DNA of 64,000 nucleotides from Microcella indica (GCF_013414345.1 NZ_CP058670.1:2521349-2585348); one strand, 5' to 3'; numbered from the stretch's first letter, positions 26,415 to 35,936 are shown. Translations and numbers: made by a program. Notes: a model not told the origin generated them from the sequence alone.

Positions 26415-27365
26415 ATGAAGCGGGCACCCCTGGTCTGGGGAGGAGCGGTGGCGGCAGTGGTCGCAGCGGGCGCAGGCCTGCTCGCCCTCGTCATCGGCGC
26501 CACGGCCACGCCGGAGGCCCACGTCGAGCGTTATCTGCAGGCGCTCGCGGCCGATGACCTCGTGACCGCCTCGCGCCTCGCCGGACTCGCCGAGGGGTCG
26601 CCCACCCCGGTCGGCGACGCGGGCGAGCCCACCGTGCTCGCCGTGCTCGGCCGCATCGAGCGCGGCGACGACCGGGTCGCCATCATCGCGGAGTACGGAG
26701 GGCCCACGGATGCGGCCACCGTCATCTTCACTCTCGCTCCCGCCGAGCCCCTGCTCGGCATCATCCCGCAGTGGAGCTTCACGACACCTCCCGTGCGCAG
26801 CCTCGAGGTCGGCGTGGACCAGCACGACGAGTTCCTCATCAACGACGGGCGCCTCGCCGCTGCCGCCGCGGGCGAGACCGCCCGCGTCACCGGGTTCGTA
26901 CCCGCGCGGCTCGAGATCGGTATCGCCGACCCCTACGTCGACGGGCGGTCGGTGAGCGTTCGACTCACCGGCGCCGCACCCCGCGTCGTCGTGCTCGAGG
27001 CCGAGCCGACCGCACGGCTCGAGCGCGGCGTGCTGCGGCAGGTCGAGGCGTTCCTCGCGGACTGCGTGGAGCAGGAGGTTCTGCAGCCGGCCGGCTGCCC
27101 CTTCGGCCGTGCGATCGACGATCGCGTGCTCGGGCTGCCGCAGTGGGAGCTCGTGAGCGACCCGATCCTCACGCTCACCGCCTCCTCCACTCCCGGCACG
27201 TGGGAGGTGCGCGCTCTCGCCGAGGTGGGGCTGCGCGTGACGGTACAGCGCCTGTTCGACGGGCGGATCTCCGACGTCGACACGACCCTCACGGCAACGG
27301 TCACGGGTGAGGTCGTCACGCGCGACGGCATGCCACGGCTGACGATCGCGCCGCCGCGCGGCTGA
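26415..27365 (+). CDS. Secreted or membrane-anchored hypothetical protein
   Basis: A 316-residue protein with one N-terminal hydrophobic segment (residues 8-30, GGAVAAVVAAGAGLLALVIG) and a large extracytoplasmic part. Two cysteines near residues 216 and 223 (ADCVEQEVLQPAGCP) could form a disulphide. The repeated beta-rich pattern resembles actinobacterial DUF4878/lumazine-like exported proteins, but I cannot assign a function. It diverges from the helicase gene. Confidence 0.7.
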   Translation: MKRAPLVWGGAVAAVVAAGAGLLALVIGATATPEAHVERYLQALAADDLVTASRLAGLAEGSPTPVGDAGEPTVLAVLGRIERGDDRVAIIAEYGGPTDAATVIFTLAPAEPLLGIIPQWSFTTPPVRSLEVGVDQHDEFLINDGRLAAAAAGETARVTGFVPARLEIGIADPYVDGRSVSVRLTGAAPRVVVLEAEPTARLERGVLRQVEAFLADCVEQEVLQPAGCPFGRAIDDRVLGLPQWELVSDPILTLTASSTPGTWEVRALAEVGLRVTVQRLFDGRISDVDTTLTATVTGEVVTRDGMPRLTIAPPRG

Positions 27366-27409
27366 GCGGCTGCCTGCTCAGGAGGCCGGGCGGAGGGAAC
27401 GCTGGGCGG

Positions 27410-29488
27410 CTACGAACTCGCGCGATCGGCGCGCTGAGCGAGCATCTCGTTGTAGGCCTGCAGCTCGGCGTCGCCGTCTCGCTCGGCTTGCCGGTCGCGC
27501 CGTTTCGACTCGCGACCGTCGGAGCGGCTCCACGACAGCATGACGAGTAGCGCGAGCGCGAGCGTCGGAATCTCGCCGACGCTCCACGCGATGCCACCGC
27601 CCGTCTGCTGGTCGGCGAGCGGCGCCTGGCCCCACTCGCGGCCCATCGCCCCGTACCACTCCGGCAGCAGGAGGCCCGTGCCCGTGAGCAGGAAGAGCCC
27701 GAAGAAGGCGTGGAACGCCATGGTCGCCATGAGGATGAGCAGCCGGATCGGGTACGCCGGCCGGTAGGGCGCGGGGTCGATGCCGATGAGTGCGTTGACG
27801 AAGAGGAAGCCGCTGAGCAGGAAGTGCAGGATCATCCACTGATGCCCGACATGGTCGGTCACGGCCCAGGAGAACAGGGGCGAGTAGTAGAACGCGAGGA
27901 GGGAGACGGCGAAGACCACGGCCGCCACGAGAGGGTGCCCGACGATCCCGGCGAAGCGCGAGTGGACGATCGCGAGGATCCACTCGCGCGGCCCCCGCGA
28001 GCCGTCGGTGCGCGCGTGGATCGCCCGCGCCGCGAGGGTCACGGGGGCGGCGAGCACGAGCAGCACGGGAATCGCCATGCTCAGCAGCATGTGCCCGAGC
28101 ATGTGCACGCTGAACAGGTACGGCTCGTAGACGGCGAATCCGCCGCTCGTCACCGCGAAGAGCATCGCCATGCCGGTGACCCACAGGATGGTGCGGTGCA
28201 CGGGCCAGCGGTCGCCCCGCCGGTGCAGTCGCCAGGCGCCAGCGAGGTAGAAGAAGGCGCCGAAGACGGCCAGGAGGGCCCACAGGAGGTTGAGATCCCA
28301 CTCGGTCGCGAGGCGCCAGGGCTCGAAGGGCGGCGGCAGGGGCGAGCCTGTGAGCAGCTCGGCGGGCGTCGGATCGGCGAGCTCTTCGGCGGGCACCTCC
28401 TCCACGGGGGGCGCGGTGCGCGCGAGCGCCGTGGCGATGCCGGAGGCCGCGCCCATCACGACGAGCTCGGCCACGACGATCGCCCACAGGGATGCTCGGG
28501 GCTGGGCCGCGCGCTGCACGCGAGCGATGAGCACGCCCCGGTAGACGGCGCCGAACGCCCCGAGCGCGATGAGCGAGACGACCTTGGCGATGAGGAGCGC
28601 GCCGTACGGCGACGCAAGGCCCTCGAGCGTTCCGACCCGAATCTGCGCGCTCACGAGACCTGAGGCCGCGACGACGATGAAGGCGATGAGCGCGAGAGTC
28701 GAGTAGCGCGCGAGCACGGCGCCGAGTCGATCACCGAGGGCTCGGCGCGCGAGAACGAGCGTGAGCAGGCCCCCCACCCAGACGGCCGCGAAGACGCTGT
28801 GCAGGTACACGGCGGTCACGGCCGCGTCATGGTCGGCCGTGCCCCCCGCGTGACCCGTCTGCGCGACCGGCCACACCGCGGCGACCGCGAGCGCGAGCAC
28901 GCCGGCGAGGAGCGCGGGCGAGCGCACGGCGAAGCACAGCACCGTCACGACGGCGGCCATGAGAGCGGTCGCGAGCCACGCCTGCCCGAGCTCGCGCTCG
29001 GTGAAGAACGAGGCGAGCAGTTGGCCGAAGCGGTCGTCGAGCGTGATGGGCTCGAGGAAGATGCTGAGGAAGATGAAGAACCCTGTGGCGACGGCCCCGA
29101 GCGCCCAGAGGGCCGCTCCCGCCGCCGCAACGTCGAGAGCGCGGTCGTGAGCGGGAGTGTCACGCGCGAGCGCGAGGAGCGACAGCAGGAGGGCTCCGAT
29201 CGCGGCGGAAGCGCCGAGAGTCGTCGCGAGCTTCGCGATCGGCAGGCCGTAGCGCACGACCGGTCCCGGGTCGAGCACGAGCGGAGCCGCGGCTGCGCCC
29301 CCGACGACGAGAGAGACGAGGAGGGCGAGCAGCGCGGAGACTCCGAGGGCCGCGACGGCGAACGCTCCCCACGGCAGGCCCGCGCGCTCCGCAGCGCCGG
29401 AACCGGGGGAGCCGGGTGCGCGGCGCGCGCCAGCACTGCGCGTGGCAGCACCGTGGGCGGTGCGGGTCGCGGGCGGCGACGAGGTCAT
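27410..29488 (-). CDS. CopD-CtaG fusion membrane protein (copper handling / cytochrome oxidase assembly)
   Basis: A 692-residue polytopic protein. After a polar 45-residue N-terminus, residues 50-400 form a CopD-like copper-resistance domain (HSVFAAVWVGGLLTLVLARR, FSTLALIAFI-type helices), and residues 420-660 a CtaG/caa3-assembly domain (HMLGHMLLSMAIPVLLVLAAP, GHQWMILHFLLSGFLFVNAL) rich in membrane histidines. Likely delivers copper for cytochrome oxidase in the cytoplasmic membrane. ATG 29488 follows AGGAAGG; the frame is open to 29596. Confidence 0.88.
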   Translation of the reverse strand: MTSSPPATRTAHGAATRSAGARRAPGSPGSGAAERAGLPWGAFAVAALGVSALLALLVSLVVGGAAAAPLVLDPGPVVRYGLPIAKLATTLGASAAIGALLLSLLALARDTPAHDRALDVAAAGAALWALGAVATGFFIFLSIFLEPITLDDRFGQLLASFFTERELGQAWLATALMAAVVTVLCFAVRSPALLAGVLALAVAAVWPVAQTGHAGGTADHDAAVTAVYLHSVFAAVWVGGLLTLVLARRALGDRLGAVLARYSTLALIAFIVVAASGLVSAQIRVGTLEGLASPYGALLIAKVVSLIALGAFGAVYRGVLIARVQRAAQPRASLWAIVVAELVVMGAASGIATALARTAPPVEEVPAEELADPTPAELLTGSPLPPPFEPWRLATEWDLNLLWALLAVFGAFFYLAGAWRLHRRGDRWPVHRTILWVTGMAMLFAVTSGGFAVYEPYLFSVHMLGHMLLSMAIPVLLVLAAPVTLAARAIHARTDGSRGPREWILAIVHSRFAGIVGHPLVAAVVFAVSLLAFYYSPLFSWAVTDHVGHQWMILHFLLSGFLFVNALIGIDPAPYRPAYPIRLLILMATMAFHAFFGLFLLTGTGLLLPEWYGAMGREWGQAPLADQQTGGGIAWSVGEIPTLALALLVMLSWSRSDGRESKRRDRQAERDGDAELQAYNEMLAQRADRASS

Positions 29489-29594
29489 GCGGGCGGCCTT
29501 CCTACTCTCCTCGAGGCTAGACGACGCCGCTGAAGAAGCGGCGAGCCGAGCATCCCGCCTCGCACCGCCCTGGTGATGTCGGTCTGCGGCCCAC

Positions 29595-29630
29595 AAAAAA
29601 GACGGCCCCGCGCACGAAGCGCGGGGCCGT
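29595..29630 (-). terminator. Intrinsic terminator of the HU gene
   Basis: Perfect 12-bp stem ACGGCCCCGCGC (29619-29630 with 29602-29613), 5-base loop, followed on the minus strand by six T residues (29600-29595). Confidence 0.92.
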
Positions 29631-29656
29631 CCGTTTGTCAGTCTAGGTGAAGAACC

Positions 29657-29929
29657 CTACTTGGCAGCGGCCTTGAGCTTGCTGCCGGCGCTGACCTTCA
29701 CGCCGTAGGACGCGGCGATCTGGATCGTCTCACCCGTCTGCGGGTTGCGGCCCTGGCGCGCCGAACGGTGGGTGCGCTCGAAAGCGATCCACCCGGGGAT
29801 CGAGACCTTGGTGCCGCTGGCGACGGCGCCGGAGACGACCGAGAACAGGGCGTCGACGGCGCGGTTGACGTCAGCCTGGCTCAGGCCGGACTCAGCGGCC
29901 ACTGCGGCGACGAGCTCGGAACGGTTCAT
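29657..29929 (-). CDS. hup: DNA-binding protein HU
   Basis: A 90-residue HU/IHF-fold nucleoid protein: MNRSELVAAVAAESGLSQAD at the dimer-forming N-terminus and the DNA-contacting arm SARQGRNPQTGETIQIAAS. It lacks the long lysine/alanine tail of mycobacterial HupB. Ends in a strong terminator. Confidence 0.95.
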   Translation of the reverse strand: MNRSELVAAVAAESGLSQADVNRAVDALFSVVSGAVASGTKVSIPGWIAFERTHRSARQGRNPQTGETIQIAASYGVKVSAGSKLKAAAK

Positions 29930-30001
29930 GGTGTCCTCCTCGGACCTCAGTTGTGCTGGAGACGACTCTCCAGCAGTGTGTGCTGTCGAGCCGCCTTGAC
30001 G

Positions 30002-30307
30002 CTACCAGCTTGACTTGGTGATTCCGGGCAACTCACCACGGTGAGCCATATCCCGGAAGCGGACGCGCGAGATGCCGTACTTGGTGAGGACACCGCGCGG
30101 GCGGCCGTCGATCGCGTCGCGCGAGCGGACGCGGACGGGGGAGGCGTTGCGGGGCAGCTTCTGCAGACCCTTGCGCGCTGCCTCGCGGGACTCGTCGGTG
30201 CCGTTGGGGTCGACGAGGGCCTTCTTCAGTTCGAGTCGCTTCGCGGCGTAGCGCTCCACGACGATCTTGCGCTGCTCGTTGCGCGCGATTTTGCTCTTCT
30301 TCGCCAT
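30002..30307 (-). CDS. rpsN: 30S ribosomal protein S14 (cysteine-free type)
   Basis: 101 residues, the long S14 form with no cysteine and thus no zinc ribbon; C-terminus [21 protein letters not shown] is canonical. Third gene of rpmB-rpmG-rpsN. Zinc-independent sets like this replace zinc-binding copies under zinc limitation in several actinobacteria; here they lie beside zur and znu genes. Confidence 0.95.
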   Translation of the reverse strand: MAKKSKIARNEQRKIVVERYAAKRLELKKALVDPNGTDESREAARKGLQKLPRNASPVRVRSRDAIDGRPRGVLTKYGISRVRFRDMAHRGELPGITKSSW

Positions 30308-30310
30308 GAC

Positions 30311-30478
30311 TTAGCGCTCCTCGCGGAATTCGACGTGCTTGCGGATGACCGGGTCGTACTTCTTGAGCACGAGGCGGTCGGGGTCGTTGCGACGGTTCTT
30401 GCGGGTCACGTAGGTGTACCCGGTGCCGGCGGTCGACCGAAGCTTGATGATGGGACGGACGTCCTGCTGCTTGGCCAC
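30311..30478 (-). CDS. rpmG: 50S ribosomal protein L33 (cysteine-free type)
   Basis: 55 residues, GTG start at 30478, opening [18 protein letters not shown], then [18 protein letters not shown]. No CxxC pairs are present, marking the zinc-independent form. The start codon shares one base with the rpmB stop (TAGTG), so translation is coupled; the rpsN start follows three bases after the stop. Confidence 0.93.
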   Translation of the reverse strand: MAKQQDVRPIIKLRSTAGTGYTYVTRKNRRNDPDRLVLKKYDPVIRKHVEFREER

Positions 30479-30714
30479 TAGATCTTCTCCCCGCGGGCGA
30501 TGAGGTCCTTGACGACGGACTCGATGCCGCGCGCGTCGATCACCTTGATGCCCTTCGCCGACAGGGTCAGCGTGACGTTACGGCGAAGCGACGGCACGAA
30601 GTACGTCTTCTTCTGGATGTTCGGGTCGAACCGGCGCTTGGTGCGGCGGTGCGAGTGCGAGATGTTGTGTCCGAAACCGGGAACGGCTCCGGTCACCTGG
30701 CAGACGGCTGCCAT
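30478..30714 (-). CDS. rpmB: 50S ribosomal protein L28
   Basis: 78 residues: [20 protein letters not shown], then [14 protein letters not shown], the L28 signature. Only one cysteine (residue 5), so no complete zinc site. First gene of the rpmB-rpmG-rpsN operon; ATG at 30714 with GGAGCC upstream. Confidence 0.95.
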   Translation of the reverse strand: MAAVCQVTGAVPGFGHNISHSHRRTKRRFDPNIQKKTYFVPSLRRNVTLTLSAKGIKVIDARGIESVVKDLIARGEKI

Positions 30715-30866
30715 GGCTCCTCTTTTCTTCTGGGCTACCGTGCGGCGAACGCCGCACCCAAGGTCACTTGTCGGCACGCAGATCTGAACCGGTTCCGGTC
30801 GTGTAGCGGGTGACCGGGGAGCAGTGCGCACAAGGACGAGCGGATGTCCGCTCGGCACAATCGCCT

Positions 30867-30896
30867 AGCTTACGTCCTGCAGGGCCCGTGTCGCAA
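30867..30896 (-). promoter_or_regulatory. Promoter of rpmB-rpmG-rpsN
   Basis: TTGCGA (30896-30891), 18 bases, TAAGCT (30872-30867) on the minus strand. No sequence like the zur-region palindrome at 34033 is visible here. Confidence 0.5.
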
Positions 30897-30924
30897 CGCG
30901 GAGGCCGGGGCGCTCGGGGCGCGG

Positions 30925-31320
30925 CTACTGCTGCCGGGCATCCGCGGTGCACTGCGGGCACAGGCCGAAGACATCCACGACGTGCTCAGCCGCCGTGAAG
31001 CCGTGCTCGGTCGCGACGCCGCGCGCCCACGACTCGACCGCGGCGGCCTCGATCTCGACCGTCATGCCGCAACGGCGGCAGATGAGGTGGTGGTGGTGAC
31101 TGCCCGGCGTGCACGCGCGATACAGCGCCTCGCCCTCCTGCTGCAGCGAGTCGGCCTCGCCCTCTTCCGTGAGGTCGGTGAGCGCCCGGTAGACGGTGGC
31201 GAGGCCGATCGTCGAGCCCGAGTCGCGCAGCGAGCCGTGCAGGGCTTGAGCGCTCACGAAACCCTCGGCCGTCGAGAGGGCCGTGCGCACTGCCTCGCGC
31301 TGCCACGTGTTCCGCTTCAT
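30925..31320 (-). CDS. zur: Fur-family regulator, likely zinc-responsive Zur
   Basis: A 131-residue Fur-family repressor. Winged helix with STIGLATVYRALTDLTEEGE (recognition helix), metal site GSHHHHLICRRCG, and a second CxxC in FGLCPQC forming the structural zinc site. ATG at 31320 overlaps the znuB stop (ATGA). Placement at the end of the zinc ABC transporter operon favours Zur over Fur or PerR; it should repress the operon when zinc is plentiful. Confidence 0.9.
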   Translation of the reverse strand: MKRNTWQREAVRTALSTAEGFVSAQALHGSLRDSGSTIGLATVYRALTDLTEEGEADSLQQEGEALYRACTPGSHHHHLICRRCGMTVEIEAAAVESWARGVATEHGFTAAEHVVDVFGLCPQCTADARQQ

Positions 31321-32189
31321 GTCGCCTCCAGCGTGCGTCGCGACGGTGCTGACAGGTGGCGCGAGGTCGCCGAGAGGCGACGGGAGCCGACGATGCGGCA
31401 CACGACGTAGATCGCGAACGAGATGGTCGTGATGTAGGGGCTGATGGGGAGCGAGCCGCCGATCGCGAGCAGGATGCCCCCCACGGCCGAGACGAAGCCG
31501 AAGACCATGCTGAGCACGGGCACGAGCACGGGGGAGCTCGAGACGCGCAGAGCGGCGGCGGCCGGCGTCACGAGCAGGGCGAGCACGAGGAGCGCCCCGA
31601 TAACCTGCACCGAGACGGCGACTGCAAGGCCCAGGAGCACCATGAAGATGAAGGAGAGCGGGCGCCCCGGCACACCGCGAGCGTGGGCGACCTCGGGATC
31701 GAGGCTGTCGAACGTGAGAGGGCGCCACACGACGATCAGCACGAGGAGCACGAGCACGCTGATCGTGATGAGCAGTCCGAGCTGCGGGATGTCGACGCTG
31801 ATGATCTGGCCCGTGAGCAGCCCGAACTTGTTGCCGCTGCGCCCCGGGTAGAGGGCGAGGAAGAGGATGCCGAGCCCGAGCCCGAAGGGCATGAGCACGC
31901 CGATGATCGAGTTGCGGTCGCGCGCCCGCGCGCCGAGGAGTCCGATGAGCGCGGCGGCGGCGAGGGAGCCGACGAGGGAGCCCGCGACGACGTTGAGGCC
32001 CAGAAGGAGGGCAGCGGCAGCGCCTGCGAAGGAGAGCTCGCTGATGCCGTGCACCGCGAACGCCATGTCGCGCTGCATGACGAAGACGCCGATGAGCCCG
32101 CCGAGGATGCCGAGGACGGCGGCGGCGATGATCGAGTTCTGCACGAGCGCGAGCAGCTGCACGTAGGTCTCCCAGTCGACGGTGATCAT
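31317..32189 (-). CDS. znuB: Zinc ABC transporter permease
   Basis: A 290-residue ABC-3 family permease with eight or so membrane segments; the conserved HGISELSFAGAAAALLLG segment (residues 47-64) is the family signature. It imports divalent metal with ZnuA and ZnuC. A basic cytoplasmic tail (SRHLSAPSRRTLEAT) overlaps zur. Confidence 0.93.
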   Translation of the reverse strand: MITVDWETYVQLLALVQNSIIAAAVLGILGGLIGVFVMQRDMAFAVHGISELSFAGAAAALLLGLNVVAGSLVGSLAAAALIGLLGARARDRNSIIGVLMPFGLGLGILFLALYPGRSGNKFGLLTGQIISVDIPQLGLLITISVLVLLVLIVVWRPLTFDSLDPEVAHARGVPGRPLSFIFMVLLGLAVAVSVQVIGALLVLALLVTPAAAALRVSSSPVLVPVLSMVFGFVSAVGGILLAIGGSLPISPYITTISFAIYVVCRIVGSRRLSATSRHLSAPSRRTLEAT

Positions 32190-32202
32190 GACAGCACCGC
32201 CC

Positions 32203-33024
32203 TCATGCGATCACCTCGTGGTGGTGGTCGCCGTCGGGCACGCCCACGACGATGACACGGCCCCGCGAGCGGATGACCTCGACGCTCGTGCCGTACAGGC
32301 CGCTCAGCACGTCGTCGCGCAGCACCTCGTCGGGAGTGCCGATCGTGAAGCGGCCATGGGCGAGGTACAGGATGCGGTCGACCATGCCGAGCACGGGGTT
32401 CACATCGTGGGTGACGAAGACGACGGCCGTGCCGTGGTCGCGCCGACGCGCGTCGATGAGCCCGCTCACTTCCCGCTGGTGGTGCAGGTCGAGGCTCATG
32501 AGCGGTTCGTCGCACAGCAGCAGCGTCGGATCGTCGGCGAGGGATTGGGCGACTCGCAGGCGCTGCTGCTCGCCGCCCGAGAGGGTGCCGAGGGGTCGGT
32601 CGGCATAGGCGTGGGCTCCGACCGCGGTGAGCAGGGCATCCACGCGATCGCGGTCGGCGCGCGTCGCGATCGGCGGGCCCCAGCGGTGACCGTTGACGCC
32701 CAGCATGACCAGGTCGCGGCCGCGCAGGGGAGTGCCCGGCGGCACGATCTTCTGCTGGGGAATGTAGCCGACGCGGCGTGCGCCACGACGAGCGGGATGC
32801 CCGGCCACGAGCACCTCGCCCGCGTCGAGCCGCTGCTGCCCGAGCATCGCGCGCAGCAGGCTCGTCTTGCCCGAGCCGTTCGCGCCGAGGACGGCGAGGA
32901 ACTCGCCGGGCGCGATGTCGAGGTCGAGCCCGCTCCACAGCCCGCGGCCGCCGAAGCCGAGAGCCCCACCGCGGATGCTGAGAACCGGGGCGGGGCGTTC
33001 GGAGCCGAGAGTGTCGGGGGTCAC
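32203..33024 (-). CDS. znuC: Zinc ABC transporter ATP-binding protein
   Basis: 273 residues from GTG 33024, overlapping the znuA stop (GTGA). Walker A GANGSGKTSLL, signature LSGGEQQRLRVA, Walker B LLLCDEPL and switch His in VTHDVN. The C-terminus GDHHHEVIA is histidine-rich. Longer frames to 33072 overlap znuA. Confidence 0.93.
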   Translation of the reverse strand: MTPDTLGSERPAPVLSIRGGALGFGGRGLWSGLDLDIAPGEFLAVLGANGSGKTSLLRAMLGQQRLDAGEVLVAGHPARRGARRVGYIPQQKIVPPGTPLRGRDLVMLGVNGHRWGPPIATRADRDRVDALLTAVGAHAYADRPLGTLSGGEQQRLRVAQSLADDPTLLLCDEPLMSLDLHHQREVSGLIDARRRDHGTAVVFVTHDVNPVLGMVDRILYLAHGRFTIGTPDEVLRDDVLSGLYGTSVEVIRSRGRVIVVGVPDGDHHHEVIA

Positions 33025-34016
33025 GCGGCCGTCAGCGCCGACTCCACGGCCTCGACGTTCGCGCGCATCCATGACACGTAGTCTTCCCCCTCCGGGAGGG
33101 TTTCGACGAACGAGACCACCGCGATGCCCGCGGACTCGGCCGCGTCGCGCACGCGCTGCGTCTCCGGGCTCTCGGTCTGCTCGTTGTAGGCGAGCAGGCG
33201 CACGTCTCCCGAGTCGATGAGGTCGAGGGTCTGCTGGAGCGCGAGCGGGGGTACGTCGGCACCCTCCTCGATCGCCTCGGAGAACTCCTCGGGCGTGCCG
33301 TCCTCGAAGCCGAGCTCGGCCAGCAGGTACACGGGCACGGGCTCCGTCGCGGCGACGGTGCCGCCCCCGAGGGAGCCGGCGAGCGCCTCCATGTCGGCCT
33401 CGAGGGACTCGAGGTCGGTCAGGAAGGCGGCGAGGTTGCTCTCGTAGGAGGCCGCGTTGCCGGCGTCCGTCTCCACGAGCGCCTCGGTGATGGCCTCGGC
33501 CACGTGCGCGATGCTGTGCACGTCGTACCAGACGTGCTCGTTGAGACCCTCGATGATGTGGCCGTGGTCCTCGGCGTGCTCGTCCTCGGCGTGCTCGTCG
33601 TCGGCGTGCTCCTCGTCGCCGTGAGCATCCTCAGCGTGGTCCTCCTCGAGGAGGCCACTCGTTTCGACGGCGGAGATGACGATGGCGCTCGAGCCGGAAC
33701 CCTCGACGAGCACGTCGACGAAGGGGTCGTACCCGCCGCCGTTCTCGATGACGATGTCGGCGTTCGCGATCGCCAGCTGGTCCTGGGCGCTCGCCTCGTA
33801 GCTGTGCGGGTCGATCGCGGCGCTGTCGATGATGCTCGTGACGGTCGCGAGGTCGCCCGCGAGCGACTGCGTGATGTCGCCGTACACGTTCGTGGAGGCG
33901 ACGATGGAGAGGCCTTCGGCGTCCTCCGCCGGCGCGGGGCTCGCGCAGCCGGCGAGGGCGACAGCGGCGGCGCTGCCGATGAGCAGGGCGGCCAGGGATC
34001 GGGCGAGCGAGGTCAT
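33021..34016 (-). CDS. znuA: Zinc-binding lipoprotein of the ABC transporter
   Basis: 331 residues. Lipoprotein signal peptide with lipobox LAGC near residue 23. The cluster A-I metal site residues are spread over the sequence (for example DPHSYEAS, HVWYDVHSI). A His/Asp/Glu-rich loop of about 30 residues (EEDHAEDAHGDEEHADDEHA and on) is typical of zinc rather than manganese binders. ATG 34016 begins MTSLARSLAALLIG; an in-frame longer version to 34064 would start inside the operator. Confidence 0.92.
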   Translation of the reverse strand: MTSLARSLAALLIGSAAAVALAGCASPAPAEDAEGLSIVASTNVYGDITQSLAGDLATVTSIIDSAAIDPHSYEASAQDQLAIANADIVIENGGGYDPFVDVLVEGSGSSAIVISAVETSGLLEEDHAEDAHGDEEHADDEHAEDEHAEDHGHIIEGLNEHVWYDVHSIAHVAEAITEALVETDAGNAASYESNLAAFLTDLESLEADMEALAGSLGGGTVAATEPVPVYLLAELGFEDGTPEEFSEAIEEGADVPPLALQQTLDLIDSGDVRLLAYNEQTESPETQRVRDAAESAGIAVVSFVETLPEGEDYVSWMRANVEAVESALTAA

Positions 34017-34032
34017 GGAGAAAGAGTACGTC

Positions 34033-34067
34033 TTATCGAGAACGGTTGTCAAAACCATTCTCAATAA
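34033..34067 (-). promoter_or_regulatory. Palindromic operator, likely Zur box, overlapping the znuA -35
   Basis: Two 15-base half-sites, TTAT(C/T)GAGAA(C/T)GGTT, face each other across a 5-base centre, with only two mismatches between arms. On the minus strand TTGACA lies in the centre and a TACTCT-type -10 follows 17-18 bases later, so a bound repressor would block the promoter. Assignment to Zur rests on context. Confidence 0.75.
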
Positions 34068-34122
34068 GATCGTGCGAGGTTCGTCTCGGCGCTGCTTCAG
34101 GCTGTGCCGCTAGCGTGCGCGC

Positions 34123-34563
34123 ATGTCGAACCGCTGGCTCATGCTCTCCATGACCGGGATGCACCGCGCTCTTCTGCGCCTGACGGGCGGTCGCCTCGGT
34201 TCGAGGCTCGGCGCGATGCCCGTCATCGAGCTCACGACGCGGGGCCGCCGCACCGGTGCCGAGCGCACGACGCTGCTGACCATCGCCGCGCGCACCGGCA
34301 ACACCTTCGTGGTCGTGGCCTCCCGCGGGGGCGACGACGCGCATCCCGCCTGGTACCTCAACCTCGTCGACGACCCGGACGTGCGCGTCGGGAAGCCGGG
34401 CAAGGAGTCTCGTCCGATGCTCGCGCGGGTCGCCGGCGACGCCGAGCGCGAGCGGCTGTGGCCCGAGATCGTGCGCGCCTACCGCGGCTACGCGGCATAC
34501 CAGCGCAAGACCACGCGGCGGATTCCGCTCGTGATCCTCGAACCGCTCGCCCGCACGACGTAG
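34123..34563 (+). CDS. Deazaflavin (F420)-dependent nitroreductase-family protein
   Basis: A 146-residue split-beta-barrel protein of the DDN family: VIELTTRGRRTGAERTTLL (residues 34-52), HPAWYLNLVDDPDVRV and RAYRGYAAYQRKTTRRIPLV are the conserved blocks. Family members use F420H2 or flavin; the substrate is unknown. It diverges from the znu operon. Confidence 0.85.
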   Translation: MSNRWLMLSMTGMHRALLRLTGGRLGSRLGAMPVIELTTRGRRTGAERTTLLTIAARTGNTFVVVASRGGDDAHPAWYLNLVDDPDVRVGKPGKESRPMLARVAGDAERERLWPEIVRAYRGYAAYQRKTTRRIPLVILEPLARTT

Positions 34564-34592
34564 AACGCGAGCGGTGCAGCGCTCGCGCGGCG

Positions 34593-35936
34593 TCAGTCGA
34601 GCAGCAGCGCGGGCTCCTCGATGATGCTCGCAACGTCCGCCAGGAAGCGGCTCGCGACATCCCCGTCCACCACACGGTGATCGAACGAGGCTCCGAGCGT
34701 GGTGACGAAGCGCGGGCGCACCTCGCCGTCGACGACCCACGGCTTCTTCTTGATCGTGCCGAGCGCGACGATCGCGACCTCCCCGGGGTTGAGGATGGGC
34801 GTTCCCGTGTCCATGCCGAAGACGCCGATGTTGGTGATCGTGATCGTGCCGTCGGCCATGTCGGCGGGCTGCAGCTTGCCGTCGCGCGCCGTGAGGGTCA
34901 TCTGCTCGATCGACTGAGCGAGCTCGCGCAGCGTGAGGTCCTGCGCGTTCTTGATGTTCGGCACGACGAGCCCGCGAGGCGTCGCGGCGGCGAAACCGAA
35001 GTTCACGAAGTGGTGCACGATGATCTCGGTGTCGGTCCACGTCGAGTTCACGGTGGGGTTGCGGCGCACCGCCCACATCATCGCCTTCGCCATGACGAGC
35101 AGCGGCGATACCTTGATGCCCGCGAAGTCGGGGCTCGCCTTGAGCCGCGCCACGAACTCCATCGTGCGCGTCGCGTCGACGTCGACGAAGACGCTCACGT
35201 GCGGTGCCGTGAACGCGCTCTTGACCATGCCCGCGGCGATCGCCTTGCGCACTCCCTTGACGGGGATGCGGTCCTCCCGATCGCTCGGCCACTCGGGCGT
35301 CTGAATGTTGCGGAAGACGCTCGCCTGCTGCGCGTGCCGGATGACGTCGTCGCGCGTGACCTCGCCAGCGAGGCCCGTCGCCGGCACCTCGGCCAGATCG
35401 ACGTCGAGGTCTTTCGCGAGCTTCCGGATCGGCGGCTTCGCGATCACCGGCGCGGCGTCCGAGGCCGGCACGGAGCGCGGCCGGGGCGCAGGCTCCTGGG
35501 CAGGCGGGGCGGACGCCGTCGACGGAGCGGGTGCTCCGCGGCGGCGGCGGGAGGTTACGGCACCCTTGGTGCCGTAGCCCACGAGCACGGCGCCGGGCTT
35601 CTCGTCGGCCTCGCGATCGATGGTCGAGGCGGTATCGGCGACGGATGCTGCGCTCGCGTCGTCCGCGGGCGCTGCGGGAGCATCCCCCTCGCCCTGCGCC
35701 CCCCGCACCGTGATGATCGCCGTGCCGACCTCGACGGTCTGCCCCTCGTCGACGAGGAGCGATTCGACCGTGCCGGCGAACGGCGACGGCAGCTCGACGA
35801 GAGACTTCGCCGTCTCGATCTCGACGAGCACCTGGTTGACGGCCACCGTGTCGCCCGGCTTGACGTGCCACGAGACGATCTCCGCCTCGGTCAGGCCCTC
35901 CCCGACGTCGGGGAGCGGAAACTCTGAAACGCTCAC
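34593..35936 (-). CDS. bkdC: 2-oxo-acid dehydrogenase E2 (dihydrolipoamide acyltransferase)
   Basis: A 447-residue E2 subunit. One N-terminal lipoyl domain with the lipoylated Lys in [14 protein letters not shown] (near residue 43), an Ala/Pro-rich linker, a peripheral-subunit-binding domain ([16 protein letters not shown], near 165), and a catalytic domain ending in [15 protein letters not shown] with the active His and Asp. Last of three genes after E1 alpha and E1 beta; E3 is not in the window. Branched-chain rather than pyruvate specificity is inferred from the alpha/beta E1. Confidence 0.9.
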   Translation of the reverse strand: MSVSEFPLPDVGEGLTEAEIVSWHVKPGDTVAVNQVLVEIETAKSLVELPSPFAGTVESLLVDEGQTVEVGTAIITVRGAQGEGDAPAAPADDASAASVADTASTIDREADEKPGAVLVGYGTKGAVTSRRRRGAPAPSTASAPPAQEPAPRPRSVPASDAAPVIAKPPIRKLAKDLDVDLAEVPATGLAGEVTRDDVIRHAQQASVFRNIQTPEWPSDREDRIPVKGVRKAIAAGMVKSAFTAPHVSVFVDVDATRTMEFVARLKASPDFAGIKVSPLLVMAKAMMWAVRRNPTVNSTWTDTEIIVHHFVNFGFAAATPRGLVVPNIKNAQDLTLRELAQSIEQMTLTARDGKLQPADMADGTITITNIGVFGMDTGTPILNPGEVAIVALGTIKKKPWVVDGEVRPRFVTTLGASFDHRVVDGDVASRFLADVASIIEEPALLLD

